DNA of 64,000 nucleotides from Ancistrus triradiatus (taxonomy: Eukaryota; Chordata; Actinopteri; Siluriformes; Loricariidae): assembly GCA_025084515.1 (NCBI GenBank), contig JAJAGP010000249.1:248001-312000 (forward strand), written 5' to 3'. Positions 42,583 through 54,739 of this stretch are shown here, one piece after another; the first letter of the stretch is position 1, and the number at the start of each line of letters is the position of its first letter. Below the pieces are notes generated by a model. It had not been told where the DNA came from. It saw nothing but the letters and a program-made list of their open reading frames with translations, and ran no database searches. A program made the translations under genes and the position numbers.

Positions 42583-43720
42583 ACTATATGGACAAAAGTA
42601 TTGGAGCTCCTATACATTACACCTACAGGAACTTTTCTGACATCCCATTCTAAATCCATAGGAAGTAATAAGGAGTTCTCCTTTGCAACTATAAGAGCTT
42701 CCACTCTTTTGTTAAGGTGTTCTACAAGAATTTGGACTGTGTCTGTGGGACTTTTTACATGTTCCTCCAGAAGAGTATTTGTGAGGTCCGACACTAATGC
42801 TAGATGAGAGGGCCTGGTTCGTATTCTAGGTCATCCCGAAGATGCTTAGTCAGGTTGAGGTCAGGGTTTTGTATGAGCCAGTCAAGTCCTTCCACACCAA
42901 TCTCACCCAACCATGGCTGAATCCCATTTTGGAGGTTGTATCCTTTGGAGGCTGTATTTGAAGACCGATTGCATCATAGCGGCGCACCTAGGCTGTCCCA
43001 TTTCGAAGGCTCTTTCGTATGTGGCCGACAAATGCACCCTTCTTTTCCTTGAAAACGAAGGATACACCCAATGTATCCTTTGCGACCTAACATATCGCAA
43101 GATGCATTGTGCATGAGGGGAACCTAGGGACATCAGAACAGTTGGCTGAGGAATATACATTATTTAAATGTAAGGATTTTTAAACTTGAATAGCTAAATG
43201 TTACAAAGCAAAAGAGCAACATTTGTTTTTGTTTTGTTTTAGGGAGCAAGGAGCAAATGTAGACCTTTATTAAACTGCAGGGGGAAATGAGTGCCTGTGG
43301 TGCCTGTGGTGAAGCGTCTCCTCCTCCAATAATTGAAAAACCATAAACAGCATAAAAACTGAACTCAAAATTTCTGGCTCCTTTTTTATAAAGCTTAAAG
43401 CTGTTTGTGATACGGTGCAGGCTGGAATAGCGCTGAAGAGTGAGGGTGGGAATAGTGGTTCTGTGACACAAACAGGAAAACCAAGGCAGAGTAGACCGTC
43501 TCATTTCAGTTAGGCCTTCGCCATGGTCTATACAGCTTTCCAAAAACACACCTTCATAGACTGTGTAGACTGCATCCTTCGAAGGATGCAGCCCCTGAAA
43601 TGGGATTCAGCCCATGACTTAACTGACCCTCTTTTGTGCATTAGGGCACAGTCAAGCTGTAACAGAAAAAGGCCTTCCCCAAACTGTTTTACAAACACCC
43701 AAAACGTTTGTACATATAAT
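42583..43720 (-). mobile_element. DNA transposon relic split by a TIR element
   Basis: 42583-42911 opens with 'cactatatggacaaaagtat', the end of a common fish DNA transposon. The matching internal sequence resumes at about 43607 ('ctttcccc'-like 'ggccttccccaaactgtttt' near 43671). The 700-bp element at 42912-43611 lies between. The 3' part is missing. Confidence 0.65.
42912..43611. mobile_element. Non-autonomous TIR element, about 700 bp
   Basis: The ends are inverse: 'gctgaatcccattttggagg' at the left and 'cctgaaatgggattcagc' at the right. The 'ccttcgaaggatgcag' near 43577 also pairs with the left end. CCATG lies on both sides (42907-42911 and just after the right end), the likely duplication. 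No transposase was recognised; the superfamily is unknown. Confidence 0.75.
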
Positions 43721-44505
43721 GTATTTTGTTGTATTTTTGTATTGTGATTGTATTTTGTTGCAGTGTGTTTACATTACGTTTCAGACATTTCACCCTAAAT
43801 GTGTATATTGTCATACATCCATTTAGAAATCATATAAACAATCCTGAATGGAGCAACAATCATTCATTCCAATATTACAAGATAGAAAGTCAAGTCCTGG
43901 CAATGCCACACCATCCAAGGCATTCGTCTGATTTTTTTAGGAATCTGTCTGTAAGGGGTTGCTGTCATGACTGAAGAGACTACACTTTCCAAAAGTGCTC
44001 TGGGTATGATCAGCTCTGAATGAGTTACAGCTGCCACTGCTTTAGTTCTCTAAAGTCGACGCTAAAACGTAATTGTCTGTCTGTGTGCAAGTCTAAAAAG
44101 AAGACAAGAAATACTGAAAATGAAATACTGAGAATCTTGATAAATAAGAACCTTTGAATGAAAAGATACATATTACAGGAATTGATGAAAAGATTGACAT
44201 AGGTAAAAGATAGTTAAGGAAGCTGAATCGACAGACTTAGCTGGCCAGGAAAACTAATGAGAAAAAGTGATAAGTGAAATGAGAAAAAGAATAAAAGTAA
44301 AACCAGGTAAAGTTTGACAAGGTGAAAAGAGAGCAGAGAAAGTGAAAGACAGCAGAGGACAAAGTATAGTGGATTAAGAAAGTTGGAAATAAGTAAGAAG
44401 TTCTGAAAGCAGAGAGCAGGGAATGAAAGAGAGTTGGAGGGGGCATAGCATGTTGTTCACTTCTGCTGCCAATACAGCCCTCCAATGTTTGTGTGTATAT
44501 ATAAA
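43721..44505. other. Intron sequence, no feature seen
   Basis: No gene or repeat family is supported. 44230-44440 is purine-rich. Confidence 0.5.
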
Positions 44506-45300
44506 CTCCCTGGCCACTTTAGTAGGCACACCTTGTAAGTAGAAGATTGAACCCCCTTTTGCCCACAGAACTGCCTTAATTATTTATAGCATAGATTCAG
44601 CAAGGTGCTGGAAACATTCCTCAAATATTTTGGTCCATATTGATATGATACTATCACTCAGTTGGTGCAGTTGGAATCTCCCATTCCACCACATCCCAAA
44701 GGTACGCTACTCGATTCAGGTCTGGTGACTGTGATCTCCAGTTTGAGATGATTTGAGCTGTTTGACCTAGGGTATTATACATTTTTATACCTAGAAACAC
44801 ACATGAGAAAGTCTGAAAATAAATAAATAAAATGTGGTGTTATTCTGATGCAATTAGCCATCAGAAGATGGGTAAAGTGTGGTCATAAAGCGATGGTCAT
44901 GGACAGCAATAATACTCAGGTAGGATGTGGCGTTTAAATAATGCTCAATTGGCATTAAGAGGCCAAAAGTATGCCAAGAAGATATCCCCCACACCATTAC
45001 ATCAAAATCAGCCTTAACCATTGATACCAAGTCGGATGGATCCATGCTTTCATATTGTTTATTCCAAATTCTAACCCTACCATGTCGCAGCAAAAATCGA
45101 GACTCATCAGACCAGACAATGTTTTTCCCATCTTTTATTGTCCAGTTTTAGTGCATTCTTGCAAATTGTAGTATCAGTTGCTGCTATAGTCCATCTGCTT
45201 CAAGGTACGTGTTATGCATTCAGGAATGCTCTTCTGCATATCTCGGTGGTATTTTTGAGTGGTTATTTGAGATACTCTTGACTATTTGCTCAAACCAGTC
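44506..45300 (-). mobile_element. Tc1/mariner relic, 3' side only
   Basis: The end 'ggccactttagtaggcacac' is followed by minus-strand transposase relics: 'SWHTFGLLMPIEHYLNATSY' at 45093-44854 is the block after the M-V-W-G motif of a common fish Tc1 family. It is cut off at about 45300 by a TA-rich tract. About 300 bp are deleted near 44790. Confidence 0.7.
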
Positions 45301-45303
45301 TGT

Positions 45304-45345
45304 GTATATATATATATATGTATGAATATATATACATATATATGC
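45304..45345 (+). repeat. TA-rich microsatellite
   Basis: An imperfect (TA)n tract with TG and CA steps. 45346-45651 after it has no feature I recognise. Confidence 0.85.
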
Positions 45346-45653
45346 AAGCACACATGGCAAACGGGCTCCAGACGGCCCAGACAAACCACCAGTAGAGAGG
45401 ATTGTTGTTCCGCCAACAAGCATGAGGAGCTCGCACCTTCCCTACACACTCCTGATTCTGTCCGGGCCACAGGTACAGTTTTATACAGGTTCTGTTTGGG
45501 ATCCGACGATGGCTGAGTTCGAGTATGAAGGCCTTTAATCTTGAGCAACACACTGCCCCAACTGCTGGTGTGATGATCTAACGAGCCATTACATACAACA
45601 GTCGGTCACCCCTAGTAGTGATACGAGGGACACTAACAACTCAGCAATACATA

Positions 45654-46225
45654 CCGTATTTTCTGGGCTATGAAGCGCACCGGGTTATAAGGCGCAATAT
45701 CAATGATCGACTGCAAACGGATCTATTTTTATACATAAAGCGCACCGGGTTATAAGACGCATTAAATGAAACAAAACTCTTAAGTTCCGTCGGAAGCTCA
45801 GTTTGGTCTTTACCTGGCACAGGGCGTCTTCTTGCTTCCTCCACTTCCGTATCATTGATTCGTTAATGTTGAATTCTCCCGCAGCTGCTCTATGTCCGTG
45901 TTGTACTGCGTGATTGATAGCGTTGAGTTTGAAATCCGCTTCGAAAATGAATGATTGAATGCACACACCGTAATGGTGAAGCACAGATCCGTATTACTCC
46001 ACTATGTTCCTGACTACGGTGGCCGTAAGCTTCGTAACTTACCAAGACCGTGCTAAAACATTTTGACAGATTTATGAGCGCCGTGTACCATCTACAATCG
46101 GTTGTAGGTCAGAAAGCACAACCAGAATTAATTCATACATTAGACGTACCGCATTTAAAGGCGCACTGTCGATTTTTGAGAAAATTAAAGGATTTTGAGT
46201 GCGCCTTATGATCCGAAAAATACGG
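45654..46225 (-). mobile_element. Pogo-type MITE with DNA-binding domain remnant
   Basis: TA-bordered ends 'ccgtattttctgggctat' and, inverse, 'gatccgaaaaatacgg'. Subterminal 'gcgcaccgggttataaggcg' repeats follow. The minus strand at 45984-45780 reads 'FEADFKLNAINHAVQHGHRA', then 'NESMIRKWRKQED', the helix-turn-helix start of pogo/Tigger transposases. It cuts off before any catalytic domain. Confidence 0.85.
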
Positions 46226-46227
46226 TA

Positions 46228-48079
46228 TATATGTTCACTGACAAAAAAATAAAGCACCCAGATAGAGATGTCAGATTACTACAAATCTTGGCATGCAGTT
46301 ATGTTGCAGGTAGATATGTAAACGATTACAGGTGTGGTCTGGTTAGACACCGACACACTATAGAGGTATCACTTTAAGTAAATTAAGCATAAATGTGAAT
46401 CATTAAGGTGTTCTAAGGTATGAAAGAGCAACCACTGAGCATTAACAATTTACTATGGGCCTCTATGAACTTTAGTAATTTTATAATTTATTAATGATCA
46501 ATATTTCTTTCATATATTAAGTCATAAGTACTGATTCAGTTCCTGTGGCCTCTACTATTATTATTATTATTTTTGATGTTGTTGTTGTTGTTAATAATAG
46601 TAGTGGTAGTAGAAGTAGTGAGTATGCAAAAAATTTAATGCGTTAATGAGTGTTCTCCCTTTTTATGTACAGCTTTATTAAGCAGGTGACCAGCACCTGC
46701 ATTTCCATGGTGCCAGTGTTTACATAAACATGTTTACCATCCCTCCATCCCAGCAACAATGTAATAATAGTACGATACGACAGCAAGCAGGCCTGAGGAC
46801 GACAGATAAAGAGAGAAAACCAGTGAACTCAACTGATCATTAATGTGCAGTGACCTTGTGTATTCTCAGTGACTGTATGTTTTTGCGTCACAGCACTCGC
46901 ATCACTCATTTGTTTAGCCTGTATTATGTGTGTATATGTGTAGGCGTTTCCTTTCCTCTGTCACGTTCTGCTTGCCCTGTATTTAACCAAGTGTCTTCCT
47001 AAACATGATCCCTTCCTCCCATAGAGAATACAACCCAGCACTGCGTTTGTGTGTCTGCTTGAATGTCATCTCTAATGTGATTACAATTAGCATTTCTCAT
47101 CTGTAGTGTCACTATGTTTCATTGCACACTGCACCAGTTAGAGTTCTGTCAATCCAAAAGCTTTTTCAAAAAACATCAATATGTGTGCATGACTCTCAAT
47201 CATTCAATTCACCTTAGGGAAAATGTGTCAACCTTCAATATGTGCATTCAAGCATGCAAGTGTATTCCAGTGTGTTATTAACCACTGAAGCAAGATAAGT
47301 AGAAAAAGGGGGTGAATAGAGAAAAGAGATTGAGATACAGAGAAAAGAAGAGACAGATGCGATGAGGATCTGACCTGTTCGATTAAGTAGAATACAAAAT
47401 ACCCTGCAACAAAACACAGTTGACTGTATCATAACACACATGCCTAATACTGAATGTCTCTTCATTGTCCTCATATTTTCTCAGCTGTTATTTTCCATAC
47501 ACCTAAGTGGCAGTGTGATTATCTCTGTCTGATGTACTCCCAGGCAAAAAACATCACACATTGAACGAAATGGATGTTGACCAGACATTACCATAGTCTC
47601 ATAGTCTTTTTGTGCTACAGTAAAGGGTATTTTCACAAAACTGTGTGCAACCGATACATAAATGCATTAGAGAAACCACTGAAACATGAGTGGAACACTA
47701 CCATTTACACAGCATCCCTAATGTCACCACATTTTTAATATATGGAAATTCACAATAATTATTCAAATCACAGTAATGTACTGTTACAACCCTGTCTAGG
47801 GGAAAGATGTAACACTTATGAGGATAGTATGATAGACCTGCTTTGTTTGAGGGGAAGCCAAAAATGCAATGATAGACAGTATTTTGAACAACATGGAAAA
47901 TCACCCAGATGAACCAGTTTATATAATTATAGGTGAGAGACAATAGACAGGTAGTGCTGGGAAAAACAAAGGAGTACTACTTACACTAGGACAGGCACAT
48001 ACAAATGCCACCAATCATGCTATCCTGGTGGGGACGTTCCATAGACACAATCATTACTGTAGCTAATTAATGCTATACA
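46228..48079. other. Intron sequence, mostly no feature
   Basis: 46235-46430 begins 'tcactgacaaaaaaataaag', which may be a mariner-type end. A TTA/TTG-rich low-complexity stretch is at 46555-46620. Nothing else is supported. Confidence 0.45.
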
Positions 48080-48081
48080 TA

Positions 48082-49319
48082 CAGTGGTGTGAAAAAGTGT
48101 TTGACCCCTTCCTGATTTCCTATTTTTTTTCATGTTTTCACACGTGTTTCGGAACATCAAAAAAGAAAGTAAAAAAGAAAGAAAGTAACTGAGATCTATC
48201 AGACTGAAAAGGGTTATAAAGCCATTTCTAAAGCTTTGGGACTCCAGAGAACCACAGTGAGAGTCATAATTCACAAATAGTGAAGACATGGAACAGTCGT
48301 GATCCTTCCCAGGAGTGGCTGGCTGAGCGCAGCAATGACTCATCCAAGAGATCACAAAAAACCCCACAACAACATCCAAAGAACTGCAGGCCTCACTTGC
48401 CTCAGTTAAGGTCAGTGTCCATGCCTCCACCATAAGAAAGACACTGGGCAGAAATGGCCTGCATGGCAGAGTTCCAAGACGAAAACCACTGCTGAGCAAA
48501 AAGAACACTAAAGCTTGTTTCAGTTTTTCCAGAACACATCATGATGATCCCCAAGACTTTTGGGAAAACATTCTGTGGATTCCATTACATCTGGCGTAAA
48601 AGTAACACAGCATTTCAGAAAAAGAGCATTATACCAACATTAAAATATGGTGGTGGTAGTGTGATGGTCTGGGGCTGTTTTGCTGCTTCATGACCTGGAA
48701 GACTTGAGAAATGGAACTATGAATTCTGCTGTCTACCAAAAAATCCTGAAGGAGAATGTCCGGCCATCTGTTCGTGACCTCAAGCTGAAACGAACTTGGG
48801 TTCTGCAGCAGAACAATGATCCAAAACACACCAGCATGTCCACCTCTGAATAGCTGAATAAAAACAAAAAGAAGACTGGAGTGGCCTAGTCAAAGTTCTA
48901 ACCTGAATCCTATTGAGATGCTGTGGCATGACCTTAAGAAGGCCGTTCATGCTCAAAAATCCTCCAATGTGGTTGAATTACAACAATTCTGCAAAGATGA
49001 GTGGCCAAAATTCCTCCACAATGCTGTAAAAGACTCATTGCAAGATATCGCAAACACTTGGTTGCAGTTGTTGCTGCTAAGGGTGGCCCAACCAGTTATT
49101 AGGTTTAAGGGGTAATCACTTTTTCACACAGGGCCATGTAGGTTTGGATTTTTTCTCCCTTAATAATAAACACCTTCATTTAAAAACTTCATTTTGTGTT
49201 TACATATGTTGTCTTTGACTAATATTTAAATTGGTTTGATGTTCCGAAACACTTAAGTGTGACAAACGTGCAAAAAAATAGGAAATCAGGAAAGGGGCAA
49301 ACACTTTTTCACACCACTG
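48082..49319 (+). mobile_element. Tc1-like transposon (third family)
   Basis: The ends 'cagtggtgtgaaaaagtgtt' and inverse are bordered by TA, with about 80 bp of terminal repeat. Transposase on the plus strand. Full length would be about 1.5-1.6 kb, so there is some deletion near 48150. Confidence 0.9.
48190..49115 (+). pseudogene. Tc1 transposase (third family), inactive
   Basis: Coding sequence is recognisable from the helix-turn-helix region (near 48195, 'gagatctatcagactgaaaa') to the C-terminus (49115). Lesions: an in-frame stop at about 48277 and loss of the first Asp region ('attctgtggattccattac'). The second Asp is replaced: Q-Q-D-N-D-P-K-H reads Q-Q-N-N-D-P-K-H. There is a stop after 'STSE' and a one-base shift at 'ggagtggcctagtc'. 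The third motif N-P-I-E-M-L-W is intact near 48909. It cannot function. Confidence 0.85.
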
Positions 49320-49462
49320 TACACCTACACCAACCCTGACCTTAACCTCAGTAACAAAAAGCAAATATTTTGTCTCTAATGGTTTTTCAAAAGAAACTTG
49401 CAGTTTCTGTAAAAAAGTGCTGGTGAAAATGACTATGAACATGCCCACAGTCTCACACTCTC

Positions 49463-49464
49463 AC

Positions 49465-49529
<65 letters not shown>
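49463..49529 (+). repeat. (TC)n-(AC)n compound microsatellite
   Basis: TC to about 49486, then (AC) to 49529. Confidence 0.95.
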
Positions 49530-49534
<5 letters not shown>

Positions 49535-49619
49535 CTGTTAATCCACTAGTAATATCTGGCTCCTGCCTCTGCTTATGGATTTATAGCCTTGATTAGCTGT
49601 TGAGGTGACGAGCTATTGA

Positions 49620-49805
49620 CACTTGGAAATTTTACAGACACCAAATGACCATGCCTTTGGAATGCAGGAGGAAACCAGAGAAAACCCAGACAGAAATTGG
49701 GAGATTATGCAAATTCCACGCAAGCAGTCCTGATCAGGAATCAACCCGGGTGTCTCTGGAGCTGTGATGTGACTGCGCTATTACACCACTGAGGGCAATT
49801 CCCAA
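49620..49805 (-). mobile_element. tRNA-derived SINE (DANA/HE1-like), worn
   Basis: 'gcctttggaatgcaggagga', then 'gcaaattccacgcaagc', then 'atcaacccgggtgtc', then 'ctattacaccactgaggg', the reverse order of the SINE at 21120-21430. Confidence 0.6.
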
Positions 49806-50076
49806 TTCATGTGATTCAAGATACAGACAAACATCAACATCCTCCCTTTATGCAACTTTCAACAAGACAATGCAAAACCACATGCTGCACACATTACAAA
49901 GGCATGGCTACGGAATAAAAGGGTACAAGTACTGGACTGGCTTGCCTATAGTGCTGACATGTCCCCAAAAGAGAATGTGTGGAGAATTTTGAAATGAAAA
50001 ATATGACAACGGTGAGCTCATACTGTTGCAAACCTTAAAATATGCTTGCAGGAAGAATGGGACAAAATAACACCTA

Positions 50077-51508
50077 CAGTCGTATGAAAAAGTTTGGGCA
50101 CCCCTGATAATTTTCATGATTTTAGTTCATAAATCATTGGTTGTTCAGATCAGCAACTTGAGTTAAATATATCATATAGCAGATGAACACAGTGATATTT
50201 GAGAAGTGAAATGAAGTTTATAGGATTTACAGAAAGTGTGCAGTAATTATTCAAACAAAATTAGGGAAGGTGCATAAATGGGCACACCAACAGAAAAAAT
50301 TCATCATATTTAGTGATCCTCCTTTTTGTAGAAATAACAGCCGCTCAACGGCTTCCTAACAGCTTCCAGTCTGGATTTTGGTTGAAGGTGCTTGGACCAT
50401 TCTTCTTTAGAAAACATCCTCCAGTTCAGTCAGGTTGATGTTTCCGAGCCATGGACAGCCCACATTTTCATAATATTAATGTCTGGGGGCCTGAGATGGC
50501 CATTCCAGAAAGTGTTACTGGTTCTCTGCATGAATGCCTTAGTTTAGATTTTGAGCAGGTTTGGGTCGTTGGCCTCGGTGCTGCAACTTTGTCAATGATC
50601 CTTGAACATTGTCTCAAGAATCTGGAGATATTTAACGGAATCCATGGCGACCTCATACTTAACAAGATTCCTAGTACCTGCACTGGACACAACAGTCAAC
50701 AGCATGATGGAACCGCCACCAAATTTGACTGGGGTAGCAAGTGTGTGTCTTGGGATGCTGATGTTCTTTTTCCGCTCCTTGTTATGTACAATAAACTCAA
50801 TTTAAGGTTTCATAGTACACGCACTTTATTCCAAAATGAAGATGGATGTCCCAAATGTGCTGGTAGCAACAGCCTCAAGGACTCTGTTTGTGGCGTGTCT
50901 GCAAGAAAAAGGCTTCTTCTCATTACTCTCCCATACAGCCTCTTCCTTGTGCAAAGTGCGCTGGTATAGTTGAACGATGAACAGTGACTGTGGTCTTCCA
51001 TGCCTCACTATTGTTCCTCAAAGTGGAACACTGACCAGCTGAAATCTCTGAGAGAGCTTTTCCCTTTTCCCTGAACCATGAGGTTTGAAAACCTTTGTTT
51101 TCAGGACCCTTGAGAGTTGTTTGAGGGTCCATGTGCCACCTTCAGAGGAAGATCAAAGAGGAGAAAAACTTCCAATTGGCCACCCTTAACACTTTCTCAT
51201 AGTTGGATTCACTTGTGTATGTAGATCAAGGGTCAATGAGCTTACGAAACAAATTTTATGTTCCAATAATTAGTGCTAAAGGTATTCAAATGACAAGGGT
51301 GCCCAAATTTATGCACCTCCCTAATTTTGTTTGAATAATTACTGCACACTTTCTGTAAAACCTATAAACTTAATTTCACTTCTCAAATATCACGGTGTTC
51401 ATCTGCTATATGATATATTTACCTGAAATTGCTGGGCTGGACAACCAATGATTTATAAAGAAAAATCATGAAAATTATCAGGGGTGCCCAAACTTTTTCA
51501 TACGACTG
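50077..51508 (-). mobile_element. Tc1-like transposon (fourth family)
   Basis: The ends 'cagtcgtatgaaaaagtttg' and inverse are bordered by TA. Terminal repeats of about 200 bp contain an inner repeat of the 'gggca' motif near 50280 and 51300. The transposase is on the minus strand (about 51130 down to 50340), in broken frames. The N-terminus includes 'KALSEISAGQCSTLRNNSEA' and later 'ISGPQTLIL'. Confidence 0.85.
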
Positions 51509-51645
51509 TAAGTGTTGTGAGAGGAAACAGCATTACACAGTAGCTTTACCATCCCAGTTTTTTACTGAATGTGCTGTAGGCCTGAAATGCAGGAATGGAT
51601 GTATATTAACAAATGAAATTAAGTTGACCAGACAAAACATGAAAT

Positions 51646-51671
51646 ACTACTACTACTACTACTACTACTTC

Positions 51672-51725
<54 letters not shown>

Positions 51726-52075
51726 GGCATTTAATTTATGGGCACATTTCAAAGCACTCAAGGACACCGTACAATGAAAAATTAAGAGAATTATATGATA
51801 CCATAACTGTACAGTTAAATCAAGATAATTAAAAGTAAAAAATCAGATCTGATAGGCTAGATGAAATAAATATAAAGATAGGACTTAAAAGTGGGAAAGG
51901 AGTCAATAGCATGAATATCTGGTGGAATGGAGTTCCAAATATGATGAACAGAGTAACTAAAGACTCTGTCTCACCCTCATATTTAACAAACAAATAGGTG
52001 GAATGGTAAGAAAAAATAAAAGATCTGAGTGTACAAGATGGTGAATATAGCTAGATAAGATCAGAAAGATACAGA
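51646..52075 (-). mobile_element. Non-LTR retroposon end with ACT/AAT tail
   Basis: It is flanked by GAAAT (51641-51645, 52076-52080). The plus-strand left edge is (ACT)n at 51645-51669, then (AAT)n at 51672-51725, the tail in reverse. The body contains 'gtggaatggagttccaaata'. The LINE family was not identified. Confidence 0.7.
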
Positions 52076-52120
52076 GAAATGTATTGGGGTCATGCTGTCT
52101 GCAATTAAATAAAAGTAATG

Positions 52121-52790
52121 TAAGAATATAAGAAACAAGGCGTTTGTTTGTTTGTGTTTTTGGTGTTTGTTTTTTGCTATGTCAGTACTGTGTTCTATAC
52201 TGTATTTTGCTATTTCCATACTATTATACACTGAATTCTTTGATACAGCCAATGTGGTGAGGTAATAAAATACATTGCACTGTAGCTGAGGGGATACACC
52301 AGGTTAGCTTTAATCATCTGACAGAATGTCAGAAAAATCATCTGCACCAAAAAAAAAGGTTCTGACTGCAGACGTTGAAGTTTTGGAGAAGGCTCAATAA
52401 TAATAATGTCAAGATCTGAGGCGTTTAAGGGTTGAGAGTTTTCTGGCTTCAGATTGAATTCAAATCTAAGCAACAGCTTTAGCCTGAGTGGAGGGGTATG
52501 CAAAACATTTTCAACTTGCTCTGTGTATAGTCTGTGACTCAGACTGCTCACTCGGACATCGTTTGGGAAGTTAATCAGGCATCGCTTCCCCTCTGACACT
52601 GCATGGCAAATGTCAGTCGATCGAGCTAAAGTTCTGACTGATCCTGAAATTCACTCAGCTACGGCCAAATTGGGCTAAAACCACACAGTGTGTGTCTGAC
52701 TTTAACTTCTCAACCTCCGTCTTAATGTCAGTCATTTGAGTCGTCATCATCTAGCAGTTTAGCTCATAAGATTCCAATGCACAGTCTATG
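52121..52790. other. Unassigned intron with a 129-codon open frame
   Basis: A minus frame at 52599-52210 is open for 129 codons but has no recognisable domain, and its composition looks like chance. The region may be an old repeat. Confidence 0.4.
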
Positions 52791-52964
52791 TTCCTATGAA
52801 AAGTGCACTCAGTCACAATGCACGTCCCCGGCATAAAACCGAAAGGTGGGCGTACCCTAACGTGTGTGATTGGGGGTTTGGGCAGAGATTACGTCCCGCC
52901 TACAGTCTCTACTGCCAATATGTCAGCACCCAGGCCGCCATCTTGGTGGCTTCAAAAATTTCAC

Positions 52965-53030
52965 AATGGATGTCAATGGATGTCAATGGTGTCAATGTCA
53001 ATGGATGTCAATGGTGTCAATGGTGAGGTA
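52965..53030 (+). repeat. Short tandem repeat of 'ggatgtcaatggtgtcaat'
   Basis: Six or seven units built from 'gatgtcaatg' and 'gtgtcaatg', 9-12 bp each. Confidence 0.9.
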
Positions 53031-53099
53031 AGGAAAACACAGATCTGGGCCTGGCACGTCAACAGAGAATCTGAGGCCACGGGGCCATCCACACAGTTT

Positions 53100-54730
53100 A
53101 TGGGCCAATTAGTCCCGGGCCAGAAAGTCCTGGTTGCTGCCGACGGGGCTGCAGGAGCCACCTGAGGTCCCGGATGCCACCTCAAAGGTGCAGATGGCTT
53201 CGATGACAATCGGAGTCGCCGTCAGTTTTCTAATTGTCGCTGTAGGGGTCGCTGTAGGGCTGTTGACTCTGGAGTGGGCATTGTCACTGTGACTGACTCT
53301 GGAGCGAAAGATGCCGTGACTGACTCTGGAACGGGCGTGAACGTGACTGACTCTGGAACTGACTGTGGAGGTATCGCCACGCCAGGCTCATCACCACACC
53401 AGGCTCTGGGGGCATCGCCACATTGGGTTCTGGAGCTAAGGGGTCCTCAGGACTTCCTCAGGAATAACGGGACCCACCTGGACCTTCTCAGGGACGACGA
53501 CCACCATAGGGCTCTTGGGTGCTAGTGGTGCTACGACCCAGGATTCAGCAATGACAAGACTCTGGGCCACCACAGTGTCCAGTAGCCTCAGAATGCGCCT
53601 CTCCGCCTCTGACACAACCACAATCTGTATAGCCAAGCCCATAGCCTCTCTGGCAGGTAAAACAGGTGTTCCAAGACCCTCTGGAGTACCTGCTGGGCCT
53701 CAGTCAGGGCCAGGAAAGTTGGTGTCAGTGGTGAGCGGGCTGGTGCAGTTGTCCTCGAGGAGCTGATGAGTGCCAAAACCGGCTTGGCCCTGGCGATCAC
53801 AGAACACCGTGAACAGCCAGCAAACGGGGGATCCAGCAAATGGCCGGGAAGCTGTGGCACAGGCTGGCAACTAGCGTTATGTGCCAACATGGTACTAGCA
53901 AACATGGGCTCTGGTGTCGAGCAAGCGAGCGTTGGCACCAGCATCAAGCTAGTGAGTGTAGGCACTGCCGTTGAGCTAGCGAGCATGGGCGCCGGCATCG
54001 AGCTAGCAAGTGTGGGCGAGCAAGGGCACTGGCGTCAAGCTAGCAAGCATGTGCACCAGCGTTAAGCTAGCATGCGTGGTACGCCACTTCCTTCGGCTCT
54101 TCTTGGCCGAATGAGAGAGCACCGGGTTTGGACTTCCGATGGTGATAACTGGACAGGTAATCCATACCGAAAAAGTTTAGGGGAGGCTGATAATCCCACT
54201 TAAGGTACTCCTCAGGGTACCTCATCGTCCGAAGACTCGTACCATGTGTGATGCAAGACTGGGGACACACTTGCTTTGTCCTTGTTATTGTTTGGCATTC
54301 TGTCATGAGGCAGACGTAAGTGCAAGTGAGAAGGTTTATTTACAGTGCACAAGGTGGAACACAGAGCTAACAGATAAAGAATATTAAACAGAGACAATGC
54401 TAACAAACAGTGCTCACGAAAAGTGATAAATACAAACAGAGCATAAACTAAGACCAACAAACAATACTATAACACAAGACACAAGACAGAGCTACAAAGA
54501 ACACACTAAACCAGACAAAGACAAATGAGACCAACCAGACAGGGAGACAGAAGCAACTGGGAGTCAATACAAACCAGGTGAGTGAAATGCCAGACAAGGA
54601 AGTGAACAGGAAGTGGGGTATTTATAGAAAAGCTACAGCAGGTGGGAACAGCCCCGTCTGCTGTGGAAAGACAGACAGATGGGAGTTGAAACAGAGTGAT
54701 GCAAGCTAGAGGGCTTGCATCATCATAACA
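53100..54730 (-). mobile_element. E6: LTR element fragment with coding repeats
   Basis: A probable LTR at 54301-54730 starts TGTCATGA and ends CATAACA. On the minus strand it has a TATAAATA box at about 54619-54626 and an AATAAA at about 54334. The inside (minus) has a short gag-start frame, then repeats around 'gcatcgagctagcaagtgtg' (53880-54075) and 'gtgactgactctggaa' (53285-53370). No second LTR and no pol were found. Confidence 0.5.
54212..54298 (-). pseudogene. Start of E6 gag-like frame
   Basis: ATG at 54298, only 2 bp past the LTR end (ACA-GA-ATG). It reads M-P-N-N-N-K-D-K-A-S-V, continues to 'WYESSDDEVP' and stops at codon 29. A neighbouring frame continues with 'EYLKWDYQPPLNFFGMDYLS'. 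Not recognised as a known domain; its position suggests the gag start. Confidence 0.4.
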
Positions 54731-54739
54731 CATAATAGC

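Larger units (their letters stand above)
49830..52120 (+). mobile_element. IS630/Tc1-type transposon with two insertions
   Basis: Own sequence is 49830-50076, 51509-51645 and 52076-52120. It matches 41380-41820 ('caagacaatgcaaaaccaca', 'gtgtggagaattttgaaatg', 'catgctgtctgcaattaaat'). A Tc1 (50077-51508, TA-flanked) and a retroposon (51646-52075, GAAAT-flanked) are inserted. Both ends are incomplete. Confidence 0.78.

Noticed and set aside
50451..50969. Plus-strand frame of 172 codons
   Set aside because: It is the antisense of the degraded Tc1 transposase in 50077-51508.
52210..52599. Minus-strand frame of 129 codons as a gene
   Set aside because: No recognisable domain, no splice or promoter context, in a stretch that looks like old repeat. 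Noted only as unassigned.
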